From Sipunculus nudus (lineage: Eukaryota; Annelida; Sipuncula; Golfingiida; Sipunculidae), in NCBI GenBank assembly GCA_026874595.1, contig CM049306.1, positions 35,108,019-35,172,018 of the forward strand: 64,000 nt of DNA, read 5' to 3'. Under the pieces are notes generated by a model. That model saw only the letters and a program-made list of their open reading frames with translations. It was not told the DNA's origin and did not search any database. Each line of letters opens with the position of its first letter. Within the stretch, counting starts at the first letter, position 1. The position numbers and the translations under genes are program-made. This document shows positions 1 through 11,495 of this stretch, piece after piece.

Positions 1-880
1 AAAGATTGATTTTAGAAATCATAACAGTTCTATTATGCTAGCCATAAACTAAAATATGATGATATATTTTACATTATCTGATAATGAACAAGAATATCCA
101 CTAGATTTTTATTCCCTTATCTCGGTCATCCTTAGTCAGATTTTAAGATTTTGTGCTCATATTTTTTGTTTATTTAATGATTGTAATGCTCTGTTAACTG
201 TATTATGAGATTGTGAGAATGGAACCCTCATGAAACACTGTAATTAGTATAAAACTGAAAGATGAGAAAATATATTGCAGTGAATATGTTTCAAACCACA
301 GAATATTTATAATCACTATTGGTCCGTGTTCAACCTTAAGGCCTGAGAAAGCTACATGTCATGGTCAGGGGCCCTAACTGCATCACCAAGTGGAAAGTTG
401 GACTCAAACAGTTTTTAGGGCAAGTGCTTTGATTGTATCATCCTAGTTATGTATGGAAGTTCACAGGAACATCTACTAGGACACAGCAGTAGGACTTATG
501 ACCATTGGATCTCATGACCCCATCACCCTGATAAATAGAAATTAACTGGTCTAATCAAGCATGGCCTCCCCCTCTGATACCCTGCCTTACTAGAGTCATA
601 CTGGAGGCTCTATTACATCATTCCAGGCAGCAGGGTACTCATCAGGAAACCTTAAGTGACCTGATAATGACATTACCTTGGCCAATGAAACTATGTGCAA
701 CACTCACATGGTCTCATGCTCGGGGAACCTATACCGGCTCTCTGAAGACTGCATGATGCCAGCGAACAGGAAATCATGCATTACTGATACCTGAAACCCT
801 CCAGAAGCCAAGCAAAGCCTTGTGACTGCATCACCCCACCCAGTTTGGTAGATCTATAAGTCAAAAATTTAAACAAATAT
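1..880. other. Intergenic, nothing recognised
   Basis: No open frame of note, no repeat array and no RNA gene signal on either strand. The sequence is ordinary mixed-composition DNA with no internal duplication that I could see. Confidence 0.5.
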
Positions 881-995
881 AGGTTTTAGGCACTTTTGGT
901 GCCTAAAACCTGCCTAAAACCTGTTTTTGGCAAATCAGTTTTAACCAGGTTATAACCTATGGTTAAAACCTTCTGCCTAAAACTTGCCAACCCTG
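881..995 (-). mobile_element. Hairpin-rich end of a hAT-like miniature element
   Basis: Two perfect hairpins lie side by side. The first (881-911) pairs AGGTTTTAGGCAC with GTGCCTAAAACCT across a 5-nt loop. The second (938-969) pairs GTTTTAACCA with TGGTTAAAAC around an inner palindrome GGTTATAACC. An outer 7-bp pair TTGGCAA/TTGCCAA (927-933 and 984-990) encloses the second hairpin. Read on the minus strand the block begins CAGGGTTGGCAAG, which resembles terminal inverted repeats of hAT-superfamily non-autonomous elements (established for the superfamily; assignment here is inference). No matching second terminus was found upstream, so the copy is probably truncated. It abuts a (TA)n tract. 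Confidence 0.5.

Positions 996-1002
<7 letters not shown>

Positions 1003-1056
<54 letters not shown>
1003..1056. repeat. (AT)n microsatellite
   Basis: About 27 uninterrupted AT dinucleotides directly after the CCCTG end of the hairpin-rich element. Confidence 0.95.
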
Positions 1057-1059
<3 letters not shown>

Positions 1060-1336
1060 CATTATTTTTATTATTACAGACTATGAAAAAAAGACTGCTG
1101 TAATGACAAAAAGACCGCCTCCCTCAGTATTTTAATAATATTTGGAAGCCATTAAAATTAATACTGCAAATCACAGAGCTGTTCATTAATATCCTCAATT
1201 TATACATTAGAAAATAATAAACAATGGATAACTGGATATTCTTATTGCTAGGGAATGGAAAAGATGTATTACAAAATTATGAATAACGAATTACTGGCAA
1301 AATAAATAGATCAAATGACAGATGTTACGGCTCAAC
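1057..1336. other. Intergenic, nothing recognised
   Basis: AT-rich filler between the AT tract and a G homopolymer; no supported feature. Confidence 0.5.
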
Positions 1337-1358
1337 GGGGGGGGGGGGGGGGGGGGGG
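1337..1358. repeat. Poly-G tract (22 G)
   Basis: An uninterrupted run of 22 G. It could form a G-quadruplex and is a likely spot for length error in assembly. Confidence 0.9.
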
Positions 1359-1462
1359 ACAGGCGCCCTCTCTGGATCCGCCAATGCTAACAATACTTAC
1401 GATGTCGTAAAACTCCGTCTTACATTAATCGTTATCAACAATTAGGGTACGACGATATACCG

Positions 1463-1712
1463 TGTTACGGAACCCAATATCAGCAGATCACGTATGTGTG
1501 AGGAACATGAACTTTGTCATGGAGATAAAAAAAAATCAGATTCCGTAACACTAGGCGGCGTGAAATGTCTAGGGGAATGAATAAAGAAGTCAGTGGTTTT
1601 TTGTTAATAAATAATTTATTCTTTAAACAACCTAACATTACAATACACTTAATCAATGCAATTACACAATACAACAACAGTATAACAGCAAATCAATATA
1701 AACACACAGCCT
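1463..1712 (-). mobile_element. Truncated LTR, Gypsy-associated family (minus)
   Basis: The copy starts TGTTACGGAACC and aligns base by base with the start of the full copy at 59,363. Shared stretches include a run ending ...CAGATTCCGTAACACTAGG, the AATAAAGAAGTCAGTGG block, the GTTAATAAATAA block and the ACAACAGTATAACAGC block. Similarity fades at about 1,712. In LTR sense (minus strand) this is the 3' part only; the 5' two-thirds is missing. The 65-codon frame inside it is chance. Confidence 0.75.
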
Positions 1713-2008
1713 AATATGGTATCTGAATCCCTGGTAAAACTATACGCGGGATAACATAATACACACAGGTTCAATGGTCACACCATTGATGTCTTGAATA
1801 CATTGCCTCAGGGTTGGTCCATACACATGGAGGTGTTGCAGCTGTTCTAACAAAGATCGATGTTCTATTGGTCGGAATAAAGTTGCAAGCGAGCGTCCAG
1901 TGCTCGACTCGGACGTGATTTTGTTGAGCCTACATAGTCACACGATAATGCATTTGAATATGAAATGAATATGAAAAAGCAGATATTTATAGGATTTATC
2001 GAAATTTA
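1713..2008. other. Intergenic, nothing recognised
   Basis: Possibly diverged continuation of the LTR, but no alignment to the other copies could be followed here. Confidence 0.4.
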
Positions 2009-3095
2009 GATGGTGCGCCAACGGCCGACCTGATCAATATTTACGGCGTTTCACCCCTAAGTTAATCCGCGAAGTCCGGTTAGAAACTCGCCTGCCCAGA
2101 ATTTCGAATGTTCGCCTGTCTTGTCAAGCAGTTCTCAACGACGTTAGACAGTTTTGAATTATCAGATCGATCATTTCATTATAATATCTTAGATTACTTT
2201 ACTACGATTATTTGCCTCAAAGCAACTTAGGTCAGGTCTTCCACAATGATCTCAAACGATTTGCCTGTATGGTGACATCGTTTCATGGCAGGCCAGCCAA
2301 CCGACGGCCCTTCTTTTATTATTCCATATTCCTATTCTGGATTGAATGTGTCATAACCTTTAATTTGAATAGGAATTCCCTCGTACATAGAGCCTCGGGG
2401 TCACGTGATTTTTCTTCAGCCCGGTATGAAAATAAGCCCAAGCCGGGGAATATATACTTCATCGAAAATGAGATGTTTCTCGTGACTAAATGACTCACTT
2501 TCGCAGTATATAATCAATATGAAAATGTCATAATTAAGAAGAACCGATCTATTTTGTTAACGGTTGCTTTATATTTCTCGGACCAATAATGCAGACGTTT
2601 TAAAATCGTTTGATACTGGTCGAAAAATGATATGGCGGCTATCGGCAGCATATTTTCCCCGGTTAAGCTGACATCGTTTCCGCGGGTATAGGCCTACGTA
2701 GATTAGCACGAAAATTTCAGGAATCAAGACGCACTGATCAAAATATTCTGAGTACAATTTCCGTAATAAATAAAGTTCGATTTTTAAAAAGAAATTGTGA
2801 TTTCTTGTAGTTTGATACTTGCCTAACAATTATAATAAGCCTATAAGGCAATGCCGGCCGCAAATTTTCCCGGCTAACAAGTAACATCGTTCCACGGCTT
2901 TACGCTTACGCATAAATGACACGGAAATGTCACTTTAAGTTTCAGTTACCGATTGTTTTACTTCTATTAGGAACAGAAATTTGGATGTTAATTGTATTCC
3001 TTTCATTCTTGTCAAACTATAATTTAACATTACCACGCCGGTAACAGGCTTTAACAAACTGACGTCGTACCACGGCAACTTACGCTGATACGGAT
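2009..3095. repeat. Degenerate tandem repeat field, ~200-bp spacing
   Basis: A core close to ACATCGTTCCACGGC recurs at 2,275, 2,671, 2,884 and 3,062 (spacings 396, 213, 178). Copies two and three also share preceding TTTTCCCCGG-TTAA and GGCGGC/CCGGCC blocks, and copies three and four share TTACGCTTACG/TTACGCTGATACG after the core. The first spacing is about two units, which suggests a lost copy. Old and diverged; could be the inside of a non-autonomous transposon. The 93- and 86-codon frames in the region look like chance. Confidence 0.45.
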
Positions 3096-4773
3096 GACTT
3101 TCTTAATAGCCTATCTTTATAACATTAATCGACGGTGAATAAAACCTTGTGTTTGTTTTTCCCCCAGTAAACTGAGTTGCTCAAAACATGTTTCGATACT
3201 GACTTGCCACTTTGAATGGTACAAGCTGTCGCGTGATTCCTTAATCAGCAACAAAGATGATTGTGTGTCAGCAATTTGCAATCTATACATGGTTTTCTAT
3301 GTATAATGTTGTTATTGAGACGAATTTCCTAGGCTTAAGTTTTATGAAGACCTGAGATTGGTGACCTGTAATATATGTTACAATTTTTTCCTTTACAATA
3401 CCTATTATTCATTTCAAAATGCGCAAAACTTAAAACAATCATATATTACATTGATTATTTAACATAAAAATTTGCTTTGGCATCTCATGGCATTTCGGTA
3501 ATGGGCCAAGAATAGATCGATTAAATTTTGGTGTGGATCCAACATCTTCTCCGGATTCAAGACCGTTACCAAGGAACATTCAAAATGTAAGGACACTTAT
3601 GCACAAATGAACCTGGGAATATGGGCAAAACATGAGTGAATGCACAAGAGGTCTATCCTAATGTGTCGCGTATTGTGGCCCGGTGACCTGCTTCGGTCAC
3701 GGCCGAGCGCCCAGCACCTCGGAGTGACGGTGTCCAGTGAGTCCGCAGAGCAAGGTGTTTAAAAAAATACCTTTGCCGCAAGTGCAAACGCTCTGAATTC
3801 AGTAAGGTGGCTGCATTTTATTTTTAAGTTCGGAGTTTCGATTCATATTATTCATATGAATAACATCTCAATCAAAACCCTTGATAAAAATTGAATTGTA
3901 TCAGAATCTAGTGAAACGCTTTACGGTTTTTTATCCCACTAAAGAGAATGTTTCTTCTTCTTAATCTTATTCTTTTTTTTAACTGGCATATTCATTTTTT
4001 GTCTTCTTGACCTAATTTCAAAAGTCGTGACCGCGGTATTGCTTCCAGCTGTCGCTCGGCGATTATAGACGTCCAATATTACTGGCTGCTATAGAGACAT
4101 TGAATCAGCTAAAACGGAAAAACGTTTCCTGACAGAATTAGCATAAATGTATAGGAGTTTATATAGACACAAAGTCTTTTGGTTTAGGGATTTCTTTTCC
4201 CCATGACCATGCATCCATTTATTCTAGTTTTAGCTGTGTGCGGATTACAGCCCAAGTGATTCTCAGAGTTCCTGGTCCTATTTAAAAATCAATATCGTGG
4301 ATCAATGAGCCAATTGGTTTGCCCTTCGGTAATTATTTTATTTTCTGTGTGGCGGGTTTATGGGTAACCGTTTGCCTATTGGGTGTTTTAATCGTACATT
4401 AATAATATTCAACAATGCAAAAGTTAATACACTATGAAATACAATAGAAATACAGGTTTACACACTTACATTTAATTTACAGATGTCATCCAATCATATC
4501 ATTGTGTTAAAGAACCCATTTTGTTCATTATTCATGAAACAGACGCTGGAACGGCTTTCCAAAACTCGAGGTCTGTAAAGCTAACCAAATGAAGAAGTAA
4601 AACCTCTCTCCATTCCTAATCTAAATGAGAACATACTACATGGCTCAAATGATGAACAGATTGCTCAAATTCATAAACTTCATGAATAGGTTGTATGTAT
4701 TCACAATTATGGTATTGCAATCAACACCATAACACATTAATGTGGGCTTAGTACGCTCCTGAGTATTATCATT
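3096..4773. other. Intergenic with one GC-rich hairpin
   Basis: No gene seen. At about 3,676-3,705 an imperfect inverted repeat pairs GGCCCGGTGACC with GGTCACGGCC around a short loop. At 3,601-3,650 there is a TGGGAATATGGGC block resembling sequence near 41,950 and 42,013. The rest is featureless AT-rich DNA. Confidence 0.4.
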
Positions 4774-5312
4774 TGTTACAGGTGCCCCTTATATTGTGTG
4801 CAGCGGTCTTACAGATGATTGTTTTATTGTGCACACGGATGTTCCATGTGAACAGTTGTTGGCATTTTGTTTGTGTGCCACGCATTGCTCGTGTTATAGC
4901 GGCCTCGCCTTGCCGGATGTTGCAGTCTCGGTTTGATCCGCATTGATTGAACCCTGGATACACGGCGTTCCCGTTCTAGTACGTTCTTTGAGCGTGTGTA
5001 CTGTGTATTATGGATTGTTCGTGAAAGGGAATTTTCTAGAGTTTTCGGAGGAAAGGTTAAAAATAAGGGCCGTGTTTTTAGAACCGAGAGAGAGGTGAGA
5101 AAATATTCCAGCGGACACAAATGCATGTATGTCAGTTTGTTGGACCTTTTCCGATAAATTATGGTTATTTGTTAACAAAAAAACCACTGACTTCTTTATT
5201 CATTCCCCTAGACACTTCACGCTTGCTAGTGTTACAGAATCTGATTTTCTTTCCATTACAAAATTTATGTTAATCACGCATACGTGATCTGATGATATTA
5301 GGTTCCGTAACA
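4774..5312 (+). mobile_element. Solo LTR with internal deletion (plus)
   Basis: The copy is bounded by TGTTACAGGTGCCCC and GGTTCCGTAACA, the TG...CA ends expected of an LTR. It is 539 bp against 909 bp for the copy at 59,363. The missing ~370 bp lie between the block near 5,150 (after the ATGTATGTCAGTTTG segment) and the AATTATGGTTATTTGTTAAC block, consistent with a deletion across short AATTAT homology. The five bases on each side (TCATT and TAACA) do not match, so no target duplication is visible. The two overlapping minus-strand frames here are antisense to the LTR and not genes. Confidence 0.85.
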
Positions 5313-6264
5313 TAACAAATTAAATTTGGTAGGAGCTAAAAGCCCCTGAGATTATGACGCCCTTGGCCGCAGGCCGATAAATCCGGGACAGCTGACGTGA
5401 AGATTAGAGTTCAAAGTTCAACGACCTTCAAAGAAGTAACGACTGAAGACAGTGTAACAGTGTTTGTGTCCCAAGAGTGTCGGCCGAATTTGATGATATC
5501 CTTCTATAATTTTTTAAATTGATCATTTTCTTTCATGTATTAAGGCTGCCGACTTCGGCGATGCATGGTCCGCATTTTGATGACTTACTTATATAGTCTG
5601 TAAAGATTGAACAATAGAGGGTGCAACACTTAAAAAAACAATATATACACCTCCGGTTTATTCATTTTGATATTCTTACATTTCCTTGATGTTATTTTAT
5701 TTCATTCTGTCATTTTAACATTAAATATAAAATTTAATAACTGAATTTGTAGCCTTGCTAGCCCTTACATATTAAATTGTAAAACCAATATCACAATTCT
5801 ATAAAGCCACGAAATATTTTTGAAAAATGTTTATGTACCTACCTTGGCTATCACATAACTTGTTTTCTTTCATTAAATTCTGCGAAGCGATTTTGGAATG
5901 TAATTGAAAGCTCATTAAATATTGGAGGGACTCCAAAAAACATTGGAATACTGAAATTCCCAAGAAGTCAAAACTATTTTATTACTATTGTATTGTCTCC
6001 CTGACCGTTTTCCGGGGAGCCTTTGTAAAGAACCGGTCAGCGAACCACGACCTCAGATTGCTTTAAATACCATTGTCATGTCAGAATATCAGACTACATG
6101 TGCGGGGCACTGATAAGCGGCCCGCTGAGTGCTCCTCTGTTGACCTATCTATCCATGCGCTGCGAACCATCCGGCTAATGACATTTTATTACAGATGGGA
6201 TTGTTATAATATATAGTGTGTTTGCCTTGGTAAGTTCTCAATTAATGGCACTGTGACACAACAA
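5313..6264. other. Intergenic, nothing recognised
   Basis: No supported gene, repeat or RNA. Confidence 0.45.
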
Positions 6265-6501
6265 CCCCCCCCCCCCCCCAACGCACCATTATTTAACCCA
6301 CAGCACAGAACAGCCATACTCAGCACGCCCCGCAACTTGGATCACTTTTGTTAGCTAGCACCCGCCCGCAGGTTCTCTCTCAAACGGACCTGGGGGGGGG
6401 GGGGGGGTAAAGAGTTTAACGTATCTTCTCTTTTTTTTCAGTCGCTTCAATCTTTTATTTAGGGGTTCAGAATATTTTTTGGGGCCTGCTCCCCCCCCCC
6501 C
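6265..6501. repeat. Cluster of poly-C and poly-G tracts
   Basis: C15 at 6,265-6,279, G16 at 6,392-6,407 and C11 at 6,491-6,501. C and G runs face each other and could pair in single strands. Confidence 0.85.
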
Positions 6502-6697
6502 TCCTTTCCGGACCTTAATTAGGTTTTGTCATTAGTCCTCGTGAGTTGGGCCCCTCCTTTTTCTAAATCCTGGATCTTCCCCTGCGCCAGTTTGTTTAAC
6601 CCGCGGAACGCCCCGCATTCAAAAAACACTCATAGATAAGCCCACCCCGCTCCGCAACTTGGACCGTTTTTTCAACCCTCACCCGCCCCGCAGGTTG
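6323..6697 (+). repeat. Direct repeat pair, GC-rich ~55 bp
   Basis: Copy one (6,323-6,375) and copy two (6,641-6,697) share CGCAACTTGGA, a TTTT block and CACCCGCCC(C)GCAGGTT in the same order and strand, about 320 bp apart. No coding sense seen. Confidence 0.6.
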
Positions 6698-6775
6698 ATA
6701 AGATATTCAGCTTGGTGATCAATCTTCAATTTACATTAAAACTGTAGTAAATCTTCCATTGATTTGATTGTTAAA

Positions 6776-6786
6776 TATACATATAT

Positions 6787-6846
<60 letters not shown>
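6776..6846. repeat. (TA)n microsatellite
   Basis: A long TA run flanked by short ACAC steps. The 98-codon plus-strand frame that crosses it encodes mainly YI repeats and is an artefact of the tract. Confidence 0.95.
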
Positions 6847-6847
<1 letters not shown>

Positions 6848-6955
6848 AAAATACGTTCAGTCATTTCTTCAGCTTATTATTGTTCGGTATCAGCATGTCG
6901 ACTGCCAATGAAAGATGCGTTTATCCCCTTTCCTGTGTGTTATATGTGTGTTGGT

Positions 6956-6969
6956 GGGGGGGGGGGGGG
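6956..6969. repeat. Poly-G tract (14 G)
   Basis: Uninterrupted run of 14 G following a GTGTGTTGGT step. Confidence 0.85.
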
Positions 6970-7260
6970 TTTGTTCACACACTCTGAGATGCTAGGCGGC
7001 ATGACATTTACACACATAACCTTGTGGCCATCTCGACAACATCTAGTAATCTTCAAGTAATTACATATAGAAATATACAGAAATAAATAATACATAATGA
7101 TCATTGACGTTATACTTTCAGAACCGAATATACAAGAAGTGAATTGATATATTAAAAAAAATCCTTATAATTGAAAATATTCTCTAAAATTGCAAGTGAA
7201 AGTTATATATTCACAATGTTTTTGGCAGGTTACTCGGTAGCCTACGATAATTCAGCGACG

Positions 7261-7340
7261 TGGGCGTGGTCACCCAACAGCGTTATTCCGGTACTTCTGG
7301 TAACAGTTGAATAGCCACCGAACTCTCTCCTCAGATTATT
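7261..7340 (+). repeat. Dispersed repeat, copy A
   Basis: Shares with 61,691-61,773 the ordered blocks TGGGCGTGGTC / TGGGTGTGGTC, AGCGTTATTCCG, CCACC and ACTCTCTCC-CAGAT. Spacing is within a few bases. Family unknown. Confidence 0.5.
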
Positions 7341-8310
7341 CCCCTCCTTCTTGGGACTGTCCTTCAAGCCATTTTATGGCATTTTTCCTGACCAATTTCA
7401 CTCCTCTAAGCATTTAAAAAAAATATTTCTGTGCCACCATTTTTATACCCTAAAACCCGGATGTTACAAATCATTATTATTATTATTTATTGTAATATCT
7501 ATTTATTCTTGATTCGTTACTGGTAATAAGGAACTTAAATTGAGAAAAAAGTGTGGTTTACTAAAAAAATCATTTACTATAAATACTCAAGTTTTGAAAA
7601 CAGATGTGATTCTGCATGTTTTAATTTAAACCTTTTCAATATTCAATTGATCGCGAATCATTGCCTACGCTCATATGCAGCCAGGTTTTATTATAATCTA
7701 AAACCGGTTTTACAATGTTCTGCGACTACAAGTGCAGCTGCGGGTCTGCGTTTCAAGAATGACTTACCTTTATCATTTAACTTGTAATGGCGCTATACAT
7801 AACACAAGAAACGGAAGATAATATCATCATGATAATTTTGAGCTCAACTAGGCAGTACAGAGCATAAAATACCCAATCAAGAACACACTAGCATTTATAT
7901 TAAAGCATTGTAAACCTGGGTAAACCAGAGATAACAGCAATAGACCTGACTTAATTGAAACCGGGTCAGACATTGCGGAATATTAAATAGGGAATATTAA
8001 TAACGTTGGCGTCCGATGAGTTTTGATTGGGTCTTATTGGTTAGATAATCTGACAATTGTCTCATTATTGAAGCTTACCTAATGGTTGAATCGCTGAACT
8101 TGTGTGCCACCGACATGAGTTTTACTCTTTTTCCACTGATAATAGATAATATCTGATATATATATATTAAATATGTGTGTGAGTGTGTGTGTGAGTGTGT
8201 GTGACAAAATGGGGAGGGGTTATGTGGCCGGAGAAAGGTGTTTGAGTAATAATTACTGCCTTTTACTTCACCATAAGTAGGACTCCTGGGGTAAATTTGT
8301 ATAATTAAGT
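7341..8310. other. Intergenic with a short GT microsatellite
   Basis: A GT-rich tract ((GTGTGA)-type) lies at 8,174-8,203. A 78-codon plus-strand frame at 7,551-7,787 shows no domain or repeat that I recognise and I do not call it a gene. Confidence 0.45.
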
Positions 8311-9116
8311 TTACAAATTTTGTTATGGAGATAAAAAAATCAGATTCTGTAACACTAGGCAGCGTGAAATGTCTAGGGGAAAGAAATAAGAAGTCACTGG
8401 TTTTTTGTTAACAAATAACTATAATTTATTCTTGAAACAATACTCTAAATCAATACAGTTACACAGTACAACAACAGTATAACAGCAAATCAATATAATC
8501 ACACAGTAAAATAAACAAAGTGCACAGTACCTGCATCGATACCACCACTGTCACAGCGACAAGTCCTTTAAAATGTATAAACCAGATGAACAGAAATTCA
8601 CATAAATCTTCTCAGAGAATAACGGTCTAATGTAAGGCCCTTGTAACAATCCAGAAAGTAAACTTGAGACAGGCAGCACTTAATTGTAAAGTTTTAGTAA
8701 TAGTAGAATCTCTGAAATTACTGGATAATCGGAGAGGTCCCACACACTAACTAACACGCTTCCGTGTCCGCTGGAATATTCTCTCACCCCTCTCTTGGCT
8801 TTTAAACACAGCCCCTATTTATAGCTTCTCATCTCAAGCCGAGAACTTTCTAATTCTCGAACAATCAAAAGAATCTGATATAATACACAGTACACACGCG
8901 TTACAGGAAACATCCAGAACAACGAATGTCGTGACTCTACATATCAGGGTTCACACGTGAGCTCGCCCGGCTCGGCCAGGCGAGAAAACCCCAGACTAGC
9001 ATGAGAACGAGAGTTCAACCAGTACGGATTAAACTGAGAGTGTAACAACCGGCCAGGCGAGGCTGCTACAACACGAGTTACGCCCGTGTCACACAATAAA
9101 AAAGACATCTGTAATA
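8311..9116 (-). mobile_element. Nearly complete LTR, both tips lost (minus)
   Basis: Aligns along almost its whole length with the 909-bp LTR at 59,363: CAGATTCTGTAACACTAGGC, the TTTGTTAACAAATAACTATA block, CACAGCGACAAGTCCTTTAA, GCTGGAATATTCTCTC, AAGCCGAGAAC and CATATCAGGGTTCACACGTG. The tip TGTTACGGAACC and the other tip CCTGTAACA are not recognisable, so the copy has eroded ends. The 63-codon frame near 8,944 is chance. Confidence 0.8.
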
Positions 9117-10229
9117 ATATAAAGAGAAAGACCAACAGACAGACAGAAAGCGGGGTACCATTGATCAGCAGTTACCTATAGCTGTGATGTTTACACTTTT
9201 TTTTCTTTTGAACAACCTAAATGTTTCTTTATTCACAGTTACTTGTCACTCTTCCATCGTCAAGCCTCGGGTATAACCTTTCCCAAACATTAAATATTAA
9301 AAGTTGAATATAACAGTGAATAGTTTTAACATAGACCATTCTCATAAATGGGTATAGAATATATTGCTTCACAACATGGGGACACCGTGGTGCCACATTG
9401 AGAAGTTAACTAGGTGATAATCATCTGCGAGGATGCTACACGCCCCGAGACCACGTACATTCAGGGACTGAGAGAGACATCGTTGTAGGTGAGAGGGGGC
9501 TCATCGCGCTGACATCCTTTCACATATGATAAGTTGCAAAAGGATGAGGTACACTATAATTAAACACCCAGCGTTGAATTGAGGCTGGGTGGTTTCCAAG
9601 GCCAGTCCGGTCCAGTGGGTCTAGGGTGGGACGCCCGCGTGAACCTATATTCCAGGATTACTCCGGATCAATATGACCAATACGCTCAACTCCATGTGAA
9701 TGGCTGCCTCTTGAAACACCCCAACTGCCTATAATCACAGACATTGTCTCCGAGATTACATCCGGGCGGGCAAGCAATCGTCACAAATTTAGGATTTTGC
9801 AACCTCACTAATTGATTTACTTTCTTTGTCATGCGCCACCTGACACGACACTACAGTTCTCACCTTCAATATATTAAATATCGTATACTTTAAAAGAAAG
9901 TCCAGAAATGGAATTGTTGTGACATCGATATGTGCTGAATGCATTAATCATTTTAGATTTTAGTGTATATAAAGGCTATACAACGAAAAGAAAAGTGTCT
10001 TTTGTGATATTGATATGTTGTGAAGGCTTTTGACAACAAGAATTAATTATAAACATTTCGAGACGTGAGAGAAAAATCAGGAACGGAAAAGTCTTTTGAT
10101 TTTAGTTGATATTATTTGACCGTAAGTACCTTTAAATAATTCAGATATTGCATCATGTTTATTTTAAAAACAAGTGACCCAGGGGTCATGACGCTCAGCT
10201 GTATAGGAAAACATTAACAAAAGGAATTT
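9117..10229. other. Intergenic, nothing recognised
   Basis: No gene-like frame. Some GC-richer stretches near 9,430-9,800 show no repeat within the window. Confidence 0.4.
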
Positions 10230-11495
10230 TATCAATGCCAAATTTTGTAGGTGGTATCCACATTCTTTATTAGCATAGTGCAGAAGATATTGGTAACAGA
10301 GACCTGATTTCAGGTTTCCAAGGAAATTTTTCTAGACCTCCCTGGATGTCAAGTAAGATGATTCGAGGTGCAATGGAAACAATGTGTGCCCTGTTAACAG
10401 ACAACCACATCTTTGAAGGTCTCAAGATAATTCTAAAAATTTGAAGAAAAAAAATCATGGTGGTGCCACCATTCTGCAGGAATTAACTGATAAAACACTC
10501 GAAGATGAATGTGCATGCAAAGAAACATGGTGATGAATTCATTAGTTGTTTAGAAACTGGAGGTTTTTTATAAAATATTTAATTATACTGAAGGGTACTT
10601 ACAAGCCCTATAACCAAAGGATATGGGTAACAGAGACATAATTTCAGATTTCCAAGGGGATATTTTAATGGACGTCTCTGCATTTTTAAATAAAAGGATT
10701 CTAGGTTGAATGGTTACGATTTGTACCCTGTTAACAGACGTACGCATCTTAAAAGGTATCAAAATAGAAAAATAAATGTAAAAATCGAAAAAAAAAATCA
10801 GGTGGCGCCACCAGACTGCAGAAACTGATAAAACATCCCATGATCAATATCCATGCAAAGAATCATGGTGATCAATGCAATAGTTGTTCAGATACTTGAT
10901 CTTTTGTATCAAATTTTTCATTATTCTTGGGGGGGGGGGTATTTCGGAGCCCTTTATCTCAGAGTTAATGGGTAACAGAGACCTAATTTCAGGTTTTCAA
11001 AAAAGACTCTTCATTGGCCTCCCAGGGTGTCAAGAGCGATGATTCTAGGTCCAGCCGTTTCAATTTGTGCCCTCTTAACAGATGACCACATCTTAAGAGG
11101 TCTCAAAAATAGAGAAAACATTTGTGAAAATAAAAGAAAATAACGGTGGCGCCACCAGGCCGCAGAAACTCATGGAACATTCCATGATCAATATCCATGC
11201 AAAGAATCTTAGTGATCAATGCAATAGTTGTTCAGATACTTGAGCTTTTGTATCAAATTTTCCACTATTCTGGGGGTACTTCGGAGCCCATAGCTCAGAG
11301 GTAATGGGTAACAGAGACCTAATTTCAGGTTTCCAAGGAGATTTTTCATGGATCTCCCTGGAGATGTCAAATTGGAAGATTCCATATCTAGTGGTTACAA
11401 TTTGTGCCTGGTTAACGGATAGACAGACAGACAGACGGACGACGGACAAAGAATGATCGCTATAGCTCAGATCTTTCAGTCAGCTGAGCTAAAAA
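10230..11495. repeat. Four-unit ~340-bp tandem repeat with palindromic core
   Basis: Anchor GGTAACAGAGACC recurs at 10,292, 10,626, 10,971 and 11,307 (periods 334, 345, 336). Three units carry GGTGGYGCCACC at 10,459, 10,801 and 11,145; in the last two it is the perfect palindrome GGTGGCGCCACC. The fourth unit is cut short and runs into GACGGACGACGGACAAAG and the inverted pair AGCTCAG/CTGAGCT (11,464-11,490), then an A run. That tail looks like the end of a non-autonomous transposon common in mollusc DNA (inference). The minus-strand frames at 10,270 and 11,216 are matching parts of different units, not genes. Confidence 0.8.

Noticed and set aside
6764-7060. 98-codon frame with a YI-rich membrane-like start
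   Set aside because: The hydrophobic run is the translation of a (TA)n tract.
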